A DNA stretch of 64,000 nucleotides from Fistularia commersonii (GCA_037954325.1 JBBMNZ010000057.1:310001-374000); one strand, 5' to 3'. Counted from the first letter of the stretch, positions 20,425 through 34,335 are shown. Translations and numbers: made by a program. Notes: a model not told the origin generated them from the sequence alone.

Positions 20425-21879
20425 TGTGTGCGTTTGTGTATATGTGTGTGACAGTTTGTTTAGGTGGGGGGGGGGTGCGGACAGGGGGTAGCTGGGCCTG
20501 GAGTGGATGAGATGTGGAGCGGATGGAGCATGTCCCGTAATTCTCCTGAGTTCGGCGGATCGGGAGTACCAGGGCCCATAGCGGAGGAGCGGTGGAGCGG
20601 AGAAGCGGACCATTGGGCACACACATGTGAATGAGTGGATGAGCTAATGTTTGTTTGGTTGTGGATTTATTTCGGCTAAAGCTATTAGCACAGCTATGAT
20701 TACTTAATGTGTGTATATGTGTCAGTGTGTGTGTGTGTGTAAGTGTCTTTGTGTATGTGTGTGATAGTTTGTTTTGGTGGGGGGGGGGGGGGTCACGGAC
20801 AAGGAGTACCAGGGCACACACATGTGAATGAGTGGATGAGCTAATGTTTGTTTGGTTGTGGATGCGTTTCGGCTAAAGCTATTAGCACAGCTATGAAGAC
20901 TTAAGGTGTGTGTATGAGTGTATATGTGTGTCTGTGTTTGTGTGTGTGAGAGGCTCTTTTGGTGTGGGGGGGGGGGGTCGCGGACAGGGAGTACCATAGG
21001 GCACACACATGTGAATGAGTGGATGAGCTAATGTTTGTTTGGTTGTGGATGCGTTTCGGCTAATGCTATTAGCACAGCTATGATGAGTTAAGGTGTGTGT
21101 GTATGTGTGTGTGTGTGTGTGTGTTTGTGTGTTTTTGTGTGTGTGTGAGTGATTTTGTGTGAGAGTTTGTTTAGGTGGGGGGGGGGGGGGCGGACACGGA
21201 GTACCAGGGCACACACATGTGAATGAGTGGATGAGCTAATGTTTGTTTGGTTGTGGATGCGTTTCGGCTAAAGCTATTAGCACAGCTATGAAGACTTAAG
21301 GTATGTGTATGTGATTATGTGTGTGTCTGTGTGTGTGTGAGTGTCTTTGTGTGTGTGTGTGTGTGTGAGAGGCTCTTTTGGTGGGGGGGGGGGTCGTGGA
21401 CAGGGAGTACCATTGGGCACACACATGTGAATGAGTGGTTTAGCTAATGTTTGTTTGGTTGTGAATGCGTTTCGGCTAATGCTATTAGCACAGCTATGAG
21501 TTAAGGTGTGTGTGTATGTGTGTGTGTGTGTGTTTGTGTGTTTTTGTGTGTGTGTGAGGGATTTTGTGTGAGATTTTGTTTAGGTGGGGGGGGGGGGGGG
21601 GGGGAGTACCAGGGCCCATCGCGGAGGAGCGGTGGAGCTGAGAAGCGGAGGAACAGAGGAGCGAAGGTAATGTTTCTTCTCTCAGAGGCGGGGAAGCTTG
21701 GGGGCAGAAGAACCCCTTAGACGGGCTAATGTGAGCATTCTCCGGACATAGATCCCCCGGTCGTATGATTGGAGCTGCCGGACCATTGGGCACACACATG
21801 TGAATGAGTGGATGAGCTAATGTTTGTTTGGTTGTGGATGCGTTTCGGCGAATGCTATTAGCACAGCTATGATGAGTTA

Positions 21880-21924
<45 letters not shown>

Positions 21925-22128
21925 TTTGTTTTTGTGTCTGTGTGAGTGTGTTCGTGTGTGTATGTGTGAGAGTTTGTTTAGGTGGGGGGGGGTACCAGGG
22001 CCCATCGCGGAGGAGCGGAGGAGCGGAGGAGCGGAGGAGCGGTGGAGCGGAGAAGCGGAGGAATGGAGGAGCGGAGGTAATGTTTCTCTTCTCAAAGGCA
22101 GAGGATGGGAAGTTTGGGGGCAGTAGGA
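19341..22128 (+). repeat. TG-unit array in unit 1 (about eight units)
   Basis: Anchors (GCTAA-GCTATTAGC) lie at about 19510, 20292, 20675, 20872, 21059, 21267, 21475 and 21848. Long units of 370-780 bp carry the GC monomer and core. Four consecutive short units of about 190-210 bp jump from GGAGTACCA directly to GGGCACACACATG and so lack the monomer and core. Every unit has (TG)n and a poly-G run of 8 to 17 bases. Confidence 0.9.
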
Positions 22129-24683
<2,555 letters not shown>

Positions 24684-25129
24684 CCCCCCCCCCCCCCGTC
24701 CCCCCGCTTTTTCCTTACGGTGGCAGACACTGAGATCAAAAGCAAATGGGTGTCATTGTAATGCAGTAACAGGGTGATAACAGCCGTGTTTGAAGTGTGT
24801 AGGGGCTTATAGGAGAGCAGAAGCACGTCACGCTATTCGCCTGAGTTCGGAGGATCGGGAGTACCAGGGCCCATAGCGGAGGAGCAGAGGAGTTGAGAAG
24901 CGGAGGAGCGGAGTTATGTTTCTCTTCTCAGAGGCGGGGAAGCTTGGGGGCAGCAGGACCCCTTAGACCGGCCAATGTGAGCCTTCTCCGGACATAGATC
25001 ACCCGGACGTAAGACTGGAGCTCCCGTACCTCTGGGCACACACATATGTGAATGAGTGGATGAGCTAATGTTTGTTTTGTTGTGGATACGTTTCGGCCAA
25101 TGCTATTAGCACAGCTATGATGAGTTCAG

Positions 25130-25160
<31 letters not shown>

Positions 25161-25183
25161 GGTGGGTGTGTGTGGGTGGGTGT

Positions 25184-25269
<86 letters not shown>

Positions 25270-25900
25270 GTTTATGTGTGTGTGAGAGTTTGTTTTGGTG
25301 GGTGGGTGGGGATGGGGGGGGTTCCCGCGGACTGGGAGTACCAGGGCCTCGAGCGGATGAGCTGAGGAGCGGAGGAGGGCAGATGCCCGGCCTTGATTCG
25401 CTTATGTCCAGCGGTTCGGGAGTTCCAGGGCCCAAAGCGGAGGAGCGGAGGACAGCAAAAGCCCTGTCCGCAATTCACCTGAGTCTGGCGGATCGGTAGT
25501 ACCTGGTTCCGCAGCGGAGGAGCGGAGGAGCTGAGAAGCGGAGGAGCTGAGGAGATGTTTCTCTTCTCAGAGGCGGCGAGGGGGGGGGGGGGGGGAGCAG
25601 GACCCCTTACCCTTATCCCCCGGACGTTTGAGTGGAGCTCCCGGACCTCCGGGCACGCACATGCGAATGACTGGATGACAGGGAGTGCCAGGGCCTGGAG
25701 CGGATGAGCAGAGGAGAGGCGGAGGGCAGAAGCCCGGCCCAGTTCGGGAGTTCCAGGGTCCAAAGCGGGGGAGCGAAGAAGCGGAGGAGAGCAGAAGAGC
25801 AGAAGACCGGCCCGGAATTCACCGAAGTCCCGCAGATCGGGAGTTCCAGGGCCCGAGCGGAAGAGCGGAGGAGCGGAGGAGCGGAGCAAAGCGGAAGCCC
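24684..25900 (+). repeat. J', TG unit and unexpanded GC monomers (unit 1, second set)
   Basis: Poly-C and J' to about 24826, a GC monomer and core to about 25075, the anchor at about 25098, (TG)n at 25128-25290, a G-rich run and two GC monomers. At 25681-25900 it matches the start of minisatellite array 1 (compare 11760-11960), but after three octamers it passes directly into CAAAGCGGAAGCCCGTCTT and the deleted L1. It is an unexpanded version of the locus that became a 7.6-kb array elsewhere. Confidence 0.85.
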
Positions 25901-26434
25901 GTCTTAACAACAAGGAAATTACAGATGAAGCTATAATTTCCACAGAAATCTTTAAATTCTATAGCCACCTATACACTTCGACATTATCAAAAAGCGATTG
26001 TGACTCCTTTCCAACAAATATTCATCAATATATCCCAAAAATAAACAACAACAAACAACATATGTTTGTTTTGTATATGTTTATATATAAACAACAAAAA
26101 ATATACAGTTTGATGTCTGAGATTCCTTGTGAATCGCCAACTTAATTATATGTTGTATTCCCCTTGCAATCTTTTTTCGTTTTAATTTTTTATTTGTCTA
26201 TCTATTGATTTAATTATTTCCTTTTAATTTCTTTTTTTGTCTAGCATTGTAAATTTCTCACAAACCGTTAACAATATTAACTTCTGATTACATACAGAAC
26301 GAATGTCCTTATGTCCATTGTTTCCTCATGCCTGGTTGTTTCATTGACATTCAGTTCTACCTTGCCATGTTTATTTGTACATTTGTATATTTGTGTGTAC
26401 TATTTATGTTCAATTAAAAAAAAAAAAAAAAAAA
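25901..26434 (+). mobile_element. Internally deleted L1 with 3'UTR and poly(A) (copy 2)
   Basis: Same deletion junction as 7526-8050 (linker with FYSHLYTS joined to 3'UTR near AAAAAATATACAG). It ends in a 19-A tract at 26416-26434 preceded by TGTTCAATTA, so the true 3' end of this L1 family is visible here. Confidence 0.8.
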
Positions 26435-26784
26435 GAATGAGAGGCTGAGAAAATCTCCATGTCTCTCTCTCTCCCCCCCTTAATGCCCCCCCCCCCTCTT
26501 CCTCACGGCGGCCGACGCAATGTGATTCTCGCCGTTGTTGTGGAAGTAGGGTAAAGGATTCCCCGCGTCGGTGCGAGCGATGCGTTTCAAGGCGTATTGC
26601 ATGTGTGTATGGAGGGGGGGGGGTCTACAGGATACCGCAGGCCGGCAATGGTGCACCTTCTGCGGACATCGATCACCGAAACGTCGGCGTGGAGCTCCCG
26701 GAGCAGCCGGCGTGTACATGTGAATGAATGGAGGAGCTAATGTGTGTGTGGTGGTGGTGGGGGAGGGGGGGGGGGCGTTTCGGC
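26435..26784 (+). repeat. Module D with (GGT)n and poly-G (copy 3), fused to Copia-A
   Basis: Full module D followed by GTGGTGGTGGGGGAGG, a G run and CGTTTCGGC. At that point other copies continue TAATGCTAT, but here the sequence switches to Copia-A integrase (TTGACGGGAAAG). The junction at 26784/26785 recurs at 61995/61996. Confidence 0.75.
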
Positions 26785-27036
26785 TTGACGGGAAAGAAAC
26801 CAAATGTGTCACAAATGCAAAAGTTTGGTGCTGTGTGCTATGCATACAAGCACAACAAAAAGAAACTTGACTCAAGAGGTGAGAAGGGAGTTTTCATTGG
26901 ATATGACAAAAATAGTCCAGCTTATTTTGTATATTATCCAAATAGTGAAAGAGTACTAAAACAGACTGCTAAAATTTGTGTCGAACCCATCTCCAGAGCA
27001 ACAAACCCAGACAGAGATGAGCTCAGACCAGGATGA
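26785..27036 (+). pseudogene. Copia-A integrase C-terminal fragment (copy 2)
   Basis: Homologous to 873-1127: residues LTGKKPNVSQMQKFGAVCYAYKHNKKKLDSRG in two halves, then GVFIGYDKNSPAYFVYYPN and SERVLKQTAKIC. The integrase core upstream is absent because the fragment starts at the junction with module D. It runs into an expanded (GAT)n tract. Confidence 0.88.
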
Positions 27037-27044
27037 GGATGATA

Positions 27045-27125
<81 letters not shown>

Positions 27126-27130
27126 ATGAT
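27031..27130 (+). repeat. (GAT)n microsatellite, about 100 bp
   Basis: Mostly pure GAT with one AAT and one TAT interruption. It is about twice as long as the equivalent tracts at 1123-1170 and 62243-62288. Confidence 0.95.
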
Positions 27131-27910
27131 CAGTTAGACATTTAAAGAGGCAAGGAGTTCCCTCAATGCTGACAAGTGGATGAAATCTATGGACGAAGAG
27201 ATGGAGTCATTGAGAGAGAACAACACTTTTACCCTAACACAGCTACCCCAAGGCAAGTGTGCAGTGGGGGTGGGGGTGGGGGGTGGGGGGCGTATGCGCT
27301 AAAAAGAAATGAAGATGGCACAAACAAATATAAAGCTCGTTATGTTGCTAAGGGCTACAGTCAAAAGTATGGCACGGATTTCGAGGAAACATTTTCTCCA
27401 ACAGCAAATATGACAAGTGTGAGGGTGTTTATGCAGAAATCAGTTCCGGAAAATTTGTTCTTACACCAAATGGATGTAAAGACAGCCTATCTTCATGCAC
27501 CCATAGATTGTGAGCTCTGTGTAGAACAACCAGAAGGGTATGAAGTGACAAATAAAAAACAGAAGCTGGTGTGTAAACTTAAAAAGTCACTATACGTCCC
27601 TGAACAAGCCGGTCGTCATTGGGATCTGATGCTCCATTCTTACTTGATTGACAATGACTTTATTCAGAATGAAGCAGATCATTGTGTCTATGTCAAAGAA
27701 AACCAAAATGACAAGGTCATCATCATAATATGGGTAGATGATTTAATCATAGCTGCGAGTGATGAGGAAGTAATGAAAGAGGTGAAAATCATGCTTACAG
27801 CTAGATTTAAAATGAAGGACTTGGGCAAACTGATCGAAATCAATACCCAGAAAATATGTCAGTCAGAAGAGTGTGTTAAGATGTCACAAAGAAAATATGT
27901 GGAAAGGTAG
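27131..27910 (+). pseudogene. Copia-A reverse transcriptase fragment (copy 2)
   Basis: Begins at CAGTTAGACATTTAAAGAGG. About 170 bp present in copy 1 (RRSTRTKKKPSYF to CGVPQ) are missing. A change in length of the G tract at about 27266-27291 puts the upstream part (NADKWMKSMDEEMESL) and the downstream part (KRNEDGTNKYKARYVAKGYSQ) in different frames. IIWVDDLIIAAS is intact, but the diagnostic SLYGLKQ has become SLYVPEQ. The frame stops at 27908-27910 as in the other copies. Confidence 0.9.
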
Positions 27911-28127
27911 CCCTACAGTATTGTCCAACACAAGAGATGCCGGCACATGTTATGACAAAGCCTGCATCACAGTTTAAGTTGTTGAATTTTTCAAAGTTGT
28001 TGTTTGTTGTTTGGGTCATGAGTATTTTATTTTGATGTAAATGGGCAAAGATACCAATAATATGAGAGCAAGTGGGGGCGTTGTTAACTGAGAAATATGC
28101 TCTCAATTATTTTACGTTTTATTTCCA
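27911..28127 (+). mobile_element. Copia-A 3' remnant (copy 2)
   Basis: Same sequence as 2363-2572, with a small TTGTTG duplication near 28000. The purine/G-rich run before TGTTAACTGAG (about 28081) again suggests a polypurine tract and LTR start. No open frame. Confidence 0.45.
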
Positions 28128-28286
28128 AGGGCCAGTCTCAGCTTCCGGTCAACAGGATCCCGCAGACCGGCCAAGGTGCACCTTCTTCGGACACGGATCC
28201 CCGTGTCGTCGGCGTGAAGCTCCGGGAGCACCAGACATGCACATATGAATAAGCGAAGGAGTCAACTCCATAAGTCCTCCACTCAC

Positions 28287-28520
28287 GGCCTCGGTGTCAC
28301 TGAATCGAGCAATTTGGTTTTTAATGTTTAAAAATCGGCTTTACATTGAGGTGGAAAACACAGCGGTATCGTTAAAATACAGTAACAGGGTGATAACATC
28401 CATGTAAGAAGTGGAGGGGGATTTATTGCACTCACGGCCCTACTCGTTTATTCCTCTCATACACAGCAGCCAGATCACCTGCTGGAGCTCCAAGCGCTGT
28501 GCACAGTCGGATGCCGCCAT
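28287..28520 (-). pseudogene. J exon-like frame, copy 2 (stop-disrupted)
   Basis: Same 234-bp ATG-to-donor segment as 2731-2964. The donor GTGAGT is intact, but the Trp codon after INE is TAG (plus-strand CTA at 28440-28442), so the frame is interrupted after about 25 codons. The surrounding J module spans about 28128-28642. Confidence 0.4.
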
Positions 28521-28642
28521 CTAGCGGACATAAAATGTAAGGAAGCGGAGGGAGAAAGCCATCCGGTGTTCCCCGAGTAGCGGCGACGAACGAGTTTAGA
28601 GCCGTGGAGAAGGTTTGCTTCCCCCCCAACCTCTCTTTCTTA

Positions 28643-29151
28643 CTTCTTCTTCTTCTTCTTCTTCCCCTTCTTCTTCTTCTTCTTCTTCTTCTTCTTCTTC
28701 TTCTTCTTCTTCTTTTGTCTTTTCCCGTCAGGTGTGGCCACAGCGAGTCAACTTTCTCCATCTAACCCTATTCTCCGTATCCTCCTCTCTCACACCAACT
28801 ACCTTCATATCCTCTCTCACCACGTCCATAAATCCTCTCTTTGGTCTTCCTCGAGACCTCTTGCCTTGCAGCTCCAATTCCAGCGTCCGTCTACCAATAT
28901 ATTCTCTATCCCTCCTCTGTACATGACCGAACCATCTCAGTCTGGCTTCTCTGACCTTCTCTCCAAAACATCGAACATGTGCTGTTCGTCTGATAGACTC
29001 ATTCCTGATCCTATCCATCCTGGTCACTCCCAAAGAGAACCTCAACATCCTCATATCTGCAACCTCTAGTTCTGCCTGCTGTCTTTCGCTCATTGTAACA
29101 GTTTCTAGTGCATATATCATCGCTGGGCTCACCACTGTCTTGTACACCTTT
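28643..29151 (-). pseudogene. RTE-like LINE, reversed and 5'-truncated, with (CTT)n tail
   Basis: Read on the minus strand this is the C-terminal domain of the RTE polymerase: KVYKTVVSPAMIYALETV, MRMLRFSLGVTRMDRIRNES, then CFGEKVREARLRWFGHVQRR and RGRPKRGFMDVVREDMK. It lacks the premature stop of the plus-strand copies, since it has CGA where they have TGA. The 3' end is a 70-bp (GAA)n tail, seen as CTT on the plus strand at 28643-28714 with one CCCC interruption. It sits between a J module and a Copia-A RT copy. A target duplication is not clear; TGTACACCTT occurs twice at the truncated end. Confidence 0.88.
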
Positions 29152-30107
29152 GTACACCTTGGTAATGGGCAACCCCGTATCTGACCGTGTGACACAGCCA
29201 AGCAGTGCAGACAATGTGAGATGATCAACTAGAACCAAAAAGAAGCCCAGTTACTTTAATGGTTATGTGACTAGTGCTATTGACGATGACCAAGTGTTCA
29301 CTAACATTGACTACTGTTATAGACTGGCGTGTGGTGTCCCACAGACATTTAAAGAGGCAAGAAGTTCCCTCAATGCTGACAAGTGGATGAAATCTATGGA
29401 CGAAGAGATGGAGTCATTGAGAGAGAACAACACTTTTACCCTAACACAGCTACCCCAAGGCAAGTGTGCAGTGGCGGGGGGGGGGGGCGTATGCGCTAAA
29501 AAGAAATGAAGATGGCACAAACAAATAAAAAGCTTGTTATGTTGCTAAGGGCTACAGTCAAAAGTATGGCACGGATTTTGAGGAAACATTTTCTCCAACA
29601 GCAAATATGACAAGTGTGAGGGTGTTAATGCAGAAATCAGTTCAGGAATATTTGTTACTACACCAAATGGATGTAAAGACAGCCTATCTTCATGCACCCA
29701 TAGATTGTGAGCTCTGTGTAGAACAACCAGAAGGGTATGAAGTAACAAATACAAAACAGGAGCTGGTGCGTAAACTTGAAAAGTCACTATACGGCCTTAA
29801 ACAGGCAGTTCGTAATTGGAATCTGACGCTCCATTCTTACTTGATTGACAATGACTTTATTCAGAATGAAGCAGATCATTGTGTCTATGTCAAAGAAAAC
29901 CAAAATGACAAAGTCATCATCATAATATGGGTAGATGATTTAATCATAGCTGCAAGTAATGAGGAAGTAATGAAAGAGGTGAAAATCATGCTTACAGCTA
30001 GATTTAAAATGAAGGACTTGGGCAAACTGATCAAAATCAACACCCAGAAAATATGTCAGTCAGAAGAGTGTGTTAAGATGTCACAAAGAAAATATGTGGA
30101 AAGGTAG
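29152..30107 (+). pseudogene. Copia-A reverse transcriptase fragment (copy 3)
   Basis: Covers the same region as 1405-2362. Defects are TGA at 29222-29224 (CGA in copy 1), a G tract at 29475-29487 that shifts the frame, and TAA near 29526 (TAT in copy 1). The remaining frame from 29607 to 30107 carries HQMDVKTAYLHA, SLYGLKQA and IIWVDDLIIAAS. It stops at the same position as its relatives. Confidence 0.9.
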
Positions 30108-30321
30108 CCCTACAGTATTGTCCAACAGAAGAGATGCCGGCAGATGTTATGACAAAGCCTGCATCGCAGTTTAAGTTGTTGAATTTTTCAAATTTTTGTT
30201 TGTCGTTTGGGTCATGAGTATTTTATTTTGATGTAAATGGGCAAAGATACCAATAATATGAGAGCAAGTGGGGGCGTTGTTAACTGAGAAATATGCTCTC
30301 AATTATTTTCCGTTTTATTTC
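30108..30321 (+). mobile_element. Copia-A 3' remnant (copy 3)
   Basis: Third copy of the remnant seen at 2363-2572, including the candidate LTR start TGTTAACTGAG at about 30278. No open frame. Confidence 0.45.
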
Positions 30322-30483
30322 CAAGGGCCAGTCTCAACTTCCCAGTCAACAGGACCCCGCAGACCGGCCAAGGTGCACCTTCTTCGGACACGGATCCCCG
30401 TGACGTCGGCGTGAAGCTCCGGGAGCACCAGACATGCACTTATGAATAAGCGGAGGAGTCAACTCCATAAGTCCTCCACTCAG

Positions 30484-30717
30484 GGCCTCGGTGTCACTGA
30501 ATCGAGCAATTTGGTTTTTAATGTTTAAAAATCGGCTTAACATTGAGGTGGAAAACACAGCGGTATCGTTAAAATACAGTAACAGGGTGATAACATCCAT
30601 GTAAGAAGTGGAGGGGGATTTATTGCACTCACGGCCCCACTCGTTTATTCCTCTCATACACAGCGGCCAGATCACCTGCTGGAGCTCCAAGCGCTGTGCA
30701 CAGTCGGATGCCGCCAT
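30484..30717 (-). pseudogene. J exon-like frame, copy 3 (donor mutated)
   Basis: The 78-codon frame is intact and reads on without interruption. However, the donor GTGAGT is CTGAGT here, so splicing at this site would be lost. The frame then continues into the core-derived sequence to a stop at 30346-30348. The surrounding J module spans about 30322-30816 and lacks the poly-pyrimidine end; it is joined at 30817 to Copia-B. Confidence 0.4.
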
Positions 30718-30816
30718 CTAGCGGACATAAAATGTAAGGAAGCGGAGGGAGAAAGCCATCCGGTGATCCCCAAGTAGCGGCGACGAACGAGTTTAGAGCC
30801 GTGGAGAAGATTTGCT

Positions 30817-30844
30817 TTGGGTAGATGATTTAATTATTGCAGCA
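30817..30844 (+). mobile_element. Copia-B RT catalytic-box stub and left target-site duplication
   Basis: Encodes WVDDLIIAA of the Copia reverse transcriptase. GATTTAATTATTGCAGCA at 30827-30844 recurs at 32885-32902 on the other side of the RTE, so it is the 17-18-bp target-site duplication. The stub is all that remains of Copia-B upstream of the insertion. Confidence 0.85.
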
Positions 30845-32884
30845 GAGTGTTGCATGGTTTTCAGGGAGGAGTTGAGAAAGGGTCTGGGTGGTCAGGGAGA
30901 GCTTCCAGATGATTGGACAACAACAGCTAGTGTGATCAGGGAGACAGGTAGAAGAGTACTTGGTGTGTCATCTGGAAGGAAAGTAGATAAGGAGACTTGG
31001 TGGTGGAATGAGGAAGTGCAGGAGTGTATACAGAGAAAATGGTTAGCGAAGAAGAAGTGGGATACTGAGAGGACTGATGAGAACAGACAGGAGTTCAGGG
31101 AGCTGCGGCGAAAGGTAAAGATAGAGGTAGCAAAGGCAAAACAAAGGGCTTATGATGACTTGTATGCTCGGTTGGATAGTAAGGAGGCTGAAAATGATCT
31201 ATACAAGTTGGCGAAACAGAGAGATAAAGATGGAAAGGATGTACAGCAGGTCCGGGTGATAAAGGACAGAGAGGGAAATGTATTGACAGATGCTAGAAGA
31301 GTGACAGGAAGATGGAAAGAGTACTTTGAAGAGCTGATGAATGTGGAAAATGAAAGAGAGGCAAGGGTAGAAGAGGTGATTATTGTAGACCACAAAGTAG
31401 CAAAAATGAGTAAAAGTGAAGTGAGGAAGGCATTGAAGAGGATGAAGAGTGGAAAAGCAGTTGGTCCTGATGATATACCTGTGGAGGTGTGGAAGTGTCT
31501 AGGAGAGGCAGCGGTAGATTTTCTGACTAGATTATTCAACAGGATCTTAGAGAGTGAGAAGATGCCTGAAGAATGGAGACAAAGTGTGATGGTGCCTATT
31601 TTTAAGAATAAAGGGGATGTGCAGAATTGTGGCAACTACAGAGGGATAAAGTTGATGAGCCATACTATGAAGTTATGGGAAAGAGTAGTGGAAACTAGAC
31701 TGAGAGCAGAAGTCAGCATTTGTGAACAGCAGTATGGCTTCATGCCTAGGAAGAGTACTACAGATGCAGTATTTGCGTTGAGAATGCTAATAGAAAAGTA
31801 CAGAGAAGGCCAGAGGGAGCTGCATTGCGTTTTCGTAGACCTAGAAAAAGCATATGACAGGGTGCCAAGAGAGGAGCTCTGGTATTGTATGAGGAAGTCT
31901 GGAGTGGCAGAGAAGTATGTTAGACTGGTGCAGGACATGTATGCCAGCTGTGAGACACTGGTACGGTGTGCTGTAGGGGTAACCGAGAAGTTCAAGGTGG
32001 AGGTGGGACTCCATCAGGGATCAGCTCTGAGCCCCTTCTTGTTCGCAATGGTGATGGGTAGGCTGACAGATGAGGTTAGACAGGAATCCCCATGGACCAT
32101 GATGTTTGCGGATGACATTGTGATCTGTAGTGAGAGCAGACAACAGGTAGAGGAAAATCTAGCGAGGTGGAGGTATGCTCTGGAAAGGAGAGGAATGAAA
32201 GTTAGTCACAGCAAGACAGAATATATGTGTGTGAACGAGAGGAACTCGGGTGGAGCGGTGAGGCTACAGGGAGTGGAGATCAAGAAGCTGGAGGATTTCA
32301 GGTACTTAGGGTCAACAGTCCAGAGCAACGGAGAGTGCGTAAAAGAGGGGAAGAGACGGGTCCAAGCAGGTTGGAATGGCTGGAGAAAAGTGTCAGGGGT
32401 ACTATGTGATAGAAGACTATCGGCCAGAATAAAAGGAAAGGTGTACAAGACAGTGATGAGACCAGCGATGATGTATGGACTAGAAAGTGTTCCAATGACC
32501 AAAAGACAGCAGACAGAACTAGAGGTTGCAGAGATGAAGATGTTGAGGTTCTCTTTGGGAGTGACCAGGATGGATAGGATCAGGAATGAGTCTATCAGAG
32601 GGACGGCACATGTTTGATGTTTTGGAGAGAAGGTCAGAGAAGCCAGACTGAGATGGTTCGGTCATGTACAGAGAAGAGATAGTGAATATATTGGTAGACG
32701 GATGCTGGAAATGGAGCTGCCAGGCAATAGGTCTCGAGGAAGACCAAAGAGAAGATTTATGGACGTAGTGAGAGAGGATATGAAGGTAGCTGGTGTGAGA
32801 GAGGAAGATACAGAGAATAGGGTTAGATGGAGAAGGTTGACTCGCTGTGGCGACCCCTGATGGGAAAAGCCGAAAGAAGAAGAA
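30845..32884 (+). pseudogene. RTE-like LINE reverse transcriptase, 5'-truncated (unit 2 copy)
   Basis: 2,040 bp, flanked by the target-site duplication. It lacks the endonuclease and starts in the linker before the reverse transcriptase. All RT motifs of the unit 1 copy are present, and it keeps the 17 residues deleted there (starting DMYASCETLV). The premature TGA at 32615-32617 is shared with unit 1, and the frame would otherwise continue to 32858-32860. The Copia stub (WVDDLIIAA) is fused in frame to this element, so an open frame runs 30812-32617. The 3' end is GAAAGAAGAAGAAGA. It is the most complete RTE copy in the window but cannot be autonomous. Confidence 0.9.
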
Positions 32885-33872
32885 GATTTAATTATTGCAG
32901 CAAGCAGCAATGATGCACTCAGCACATTTAAACAGAACATGAAATTCAAGTTCAACATGAAAGACCTGGGGAAACTATCATATTTTTTGGGCATACAATT
33001 TGAACAAAAGGGGGATGAAATCAAAATGAACCAGACAAAGTACATCCTAAAAATGCTAGAGAGATTTGGAATGTCAGAATGTAAAGCAAGATCTACTCCA
33101 AGTGAGCAAAAAATTAGAGGGCATCCCTGTAGCTGATGAAAATGAGCAAAGTGAACCTGTCGACCCCAAAGAATATCGTGAGATTGTAGGCAGTCTTATT
33201 TATGCCATGACTTGCACCAGACCTGATATCAGCTGGATAGTGAGCAAACTATCACAGAATCTGGCAATGCCAAAAGTAGAAAACTTAGTAGCTGCAAAAC
33301 ATGTCCTGAGGTATTTGAAGGGGACAGCTGATTATGAACTAAGTTTCAAGACAAATAAGGAGGATTTGAACCTGATAGCTTACAGTGATTCAGACTGGGC
33401 ATCGTCTGTCGAAGACAGACGTAGCACTACAGGCTACTGTTTCAGTTTAACAAAACAAGGCCCAGCCATTGCATGGAAGTCAAGGAAACAGCCCACAGTG
33501 GCCCTGTGAACATGTGAGGCTGAATACATCGGCCGAGCCACCACCGCACAAGAAAACATGTACCTGTCTCAACTGTTAAACGGTATGGACAACAAAATGT
33601 ACAGTTGCACAACAATCTACGGAGACAATCAGGGGGCCATCGCACTGAGTAAGAATCCTGTAAACAGACAAAGGTCAAAACACATTGATGTAAAATATCA
33701 TATCATTCGTGAAGCACTCAGTGAGGGTTAAATAAATCTTATCTATTGTCCATCAGAGGACATGTTGGCAGACATCTCGACAAAACTCATGACAAAGGTA
33801 AAAATAGAAAAATTCAAAAAGGGGTTCTTTGGAAATTCAAATGTCCAAAGATTTTTTTTGGATGTTGAGATC
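32885..33872 (+). pseudogene. Copia-B RT 3' end and RNase H (unit 2 copy)
   Basis: Continuation of Copia-B after the RTE, starting with the right target-site duplication. It has the same frameshift in the A-run (about 33109-33115), TGA at 33507-33509 and TAA near 33729 as the unit 1 copy. The 147-residue RNase H frame at 33066-33509 is identical in translation to 5125-5568. The inactivating changes therefore predate the macrosatellite duplication. Confidence 0.9.
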
Positions 33873-33881
33873 AAGAGGGGG

Positions 33882-34237
33882 TGTTGAGATAGGTGATCTC
33901 ATTAGTTTTATTTGAGTTTACATTCTAGTATACATATGTTGTATTTGTATCTACTCTCAGGAAATGCATGGCACTTTATGACAAGGTTTGGGACTTGTTT
34001 TAGTTTTTCGCGACTGTTCAGCTAACTTGACGTTAACTTCTACGTCAGTGTTTTTTTTTTGGTATAGCGGTGCTGGCGGGAATTTTTCCCTCACTCTGTA
34101 CTGTACATGTCCCATGGCTAACCGATGTTGATTCCCGGAGCTGTGAAGAAGAAAATAAAAGACGATTCAAACAAGGCAAACTTGTGAATTCCTTCCGAAA
34201 CATGGAAAACGAAGAAGCTGCGAACTTAAACGCAACA
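33882..34237 (+). mobile_element. Copia-B 3' LTR (unit 2 copy)
   Basis: Same termini and AATAAA signal as 5941-6296, preceded by AAGAGGGGG at 33873-33881. Differences are very few (for example CTGTGAAG for CTCTGAAG near 34142). Confidence 0.8.
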
Positions 34238-34293
34238 GTTTGGTTGTGGATGCGTTTCGGCTAATGCTATTAGCACAGCTATGATGAGTTAAG

Positions 34294-34335
<42 letters not shown>

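Noticed and set aside
27176..27300. Peptide beginning MDEIYGRRDGVIERE as the start of the Copia-A copy 2 protein
   Set aside because: It is an out-of-frame reading of the RT start (NADKWMKSMDEEMESL) caused by the frame change at the G tract.
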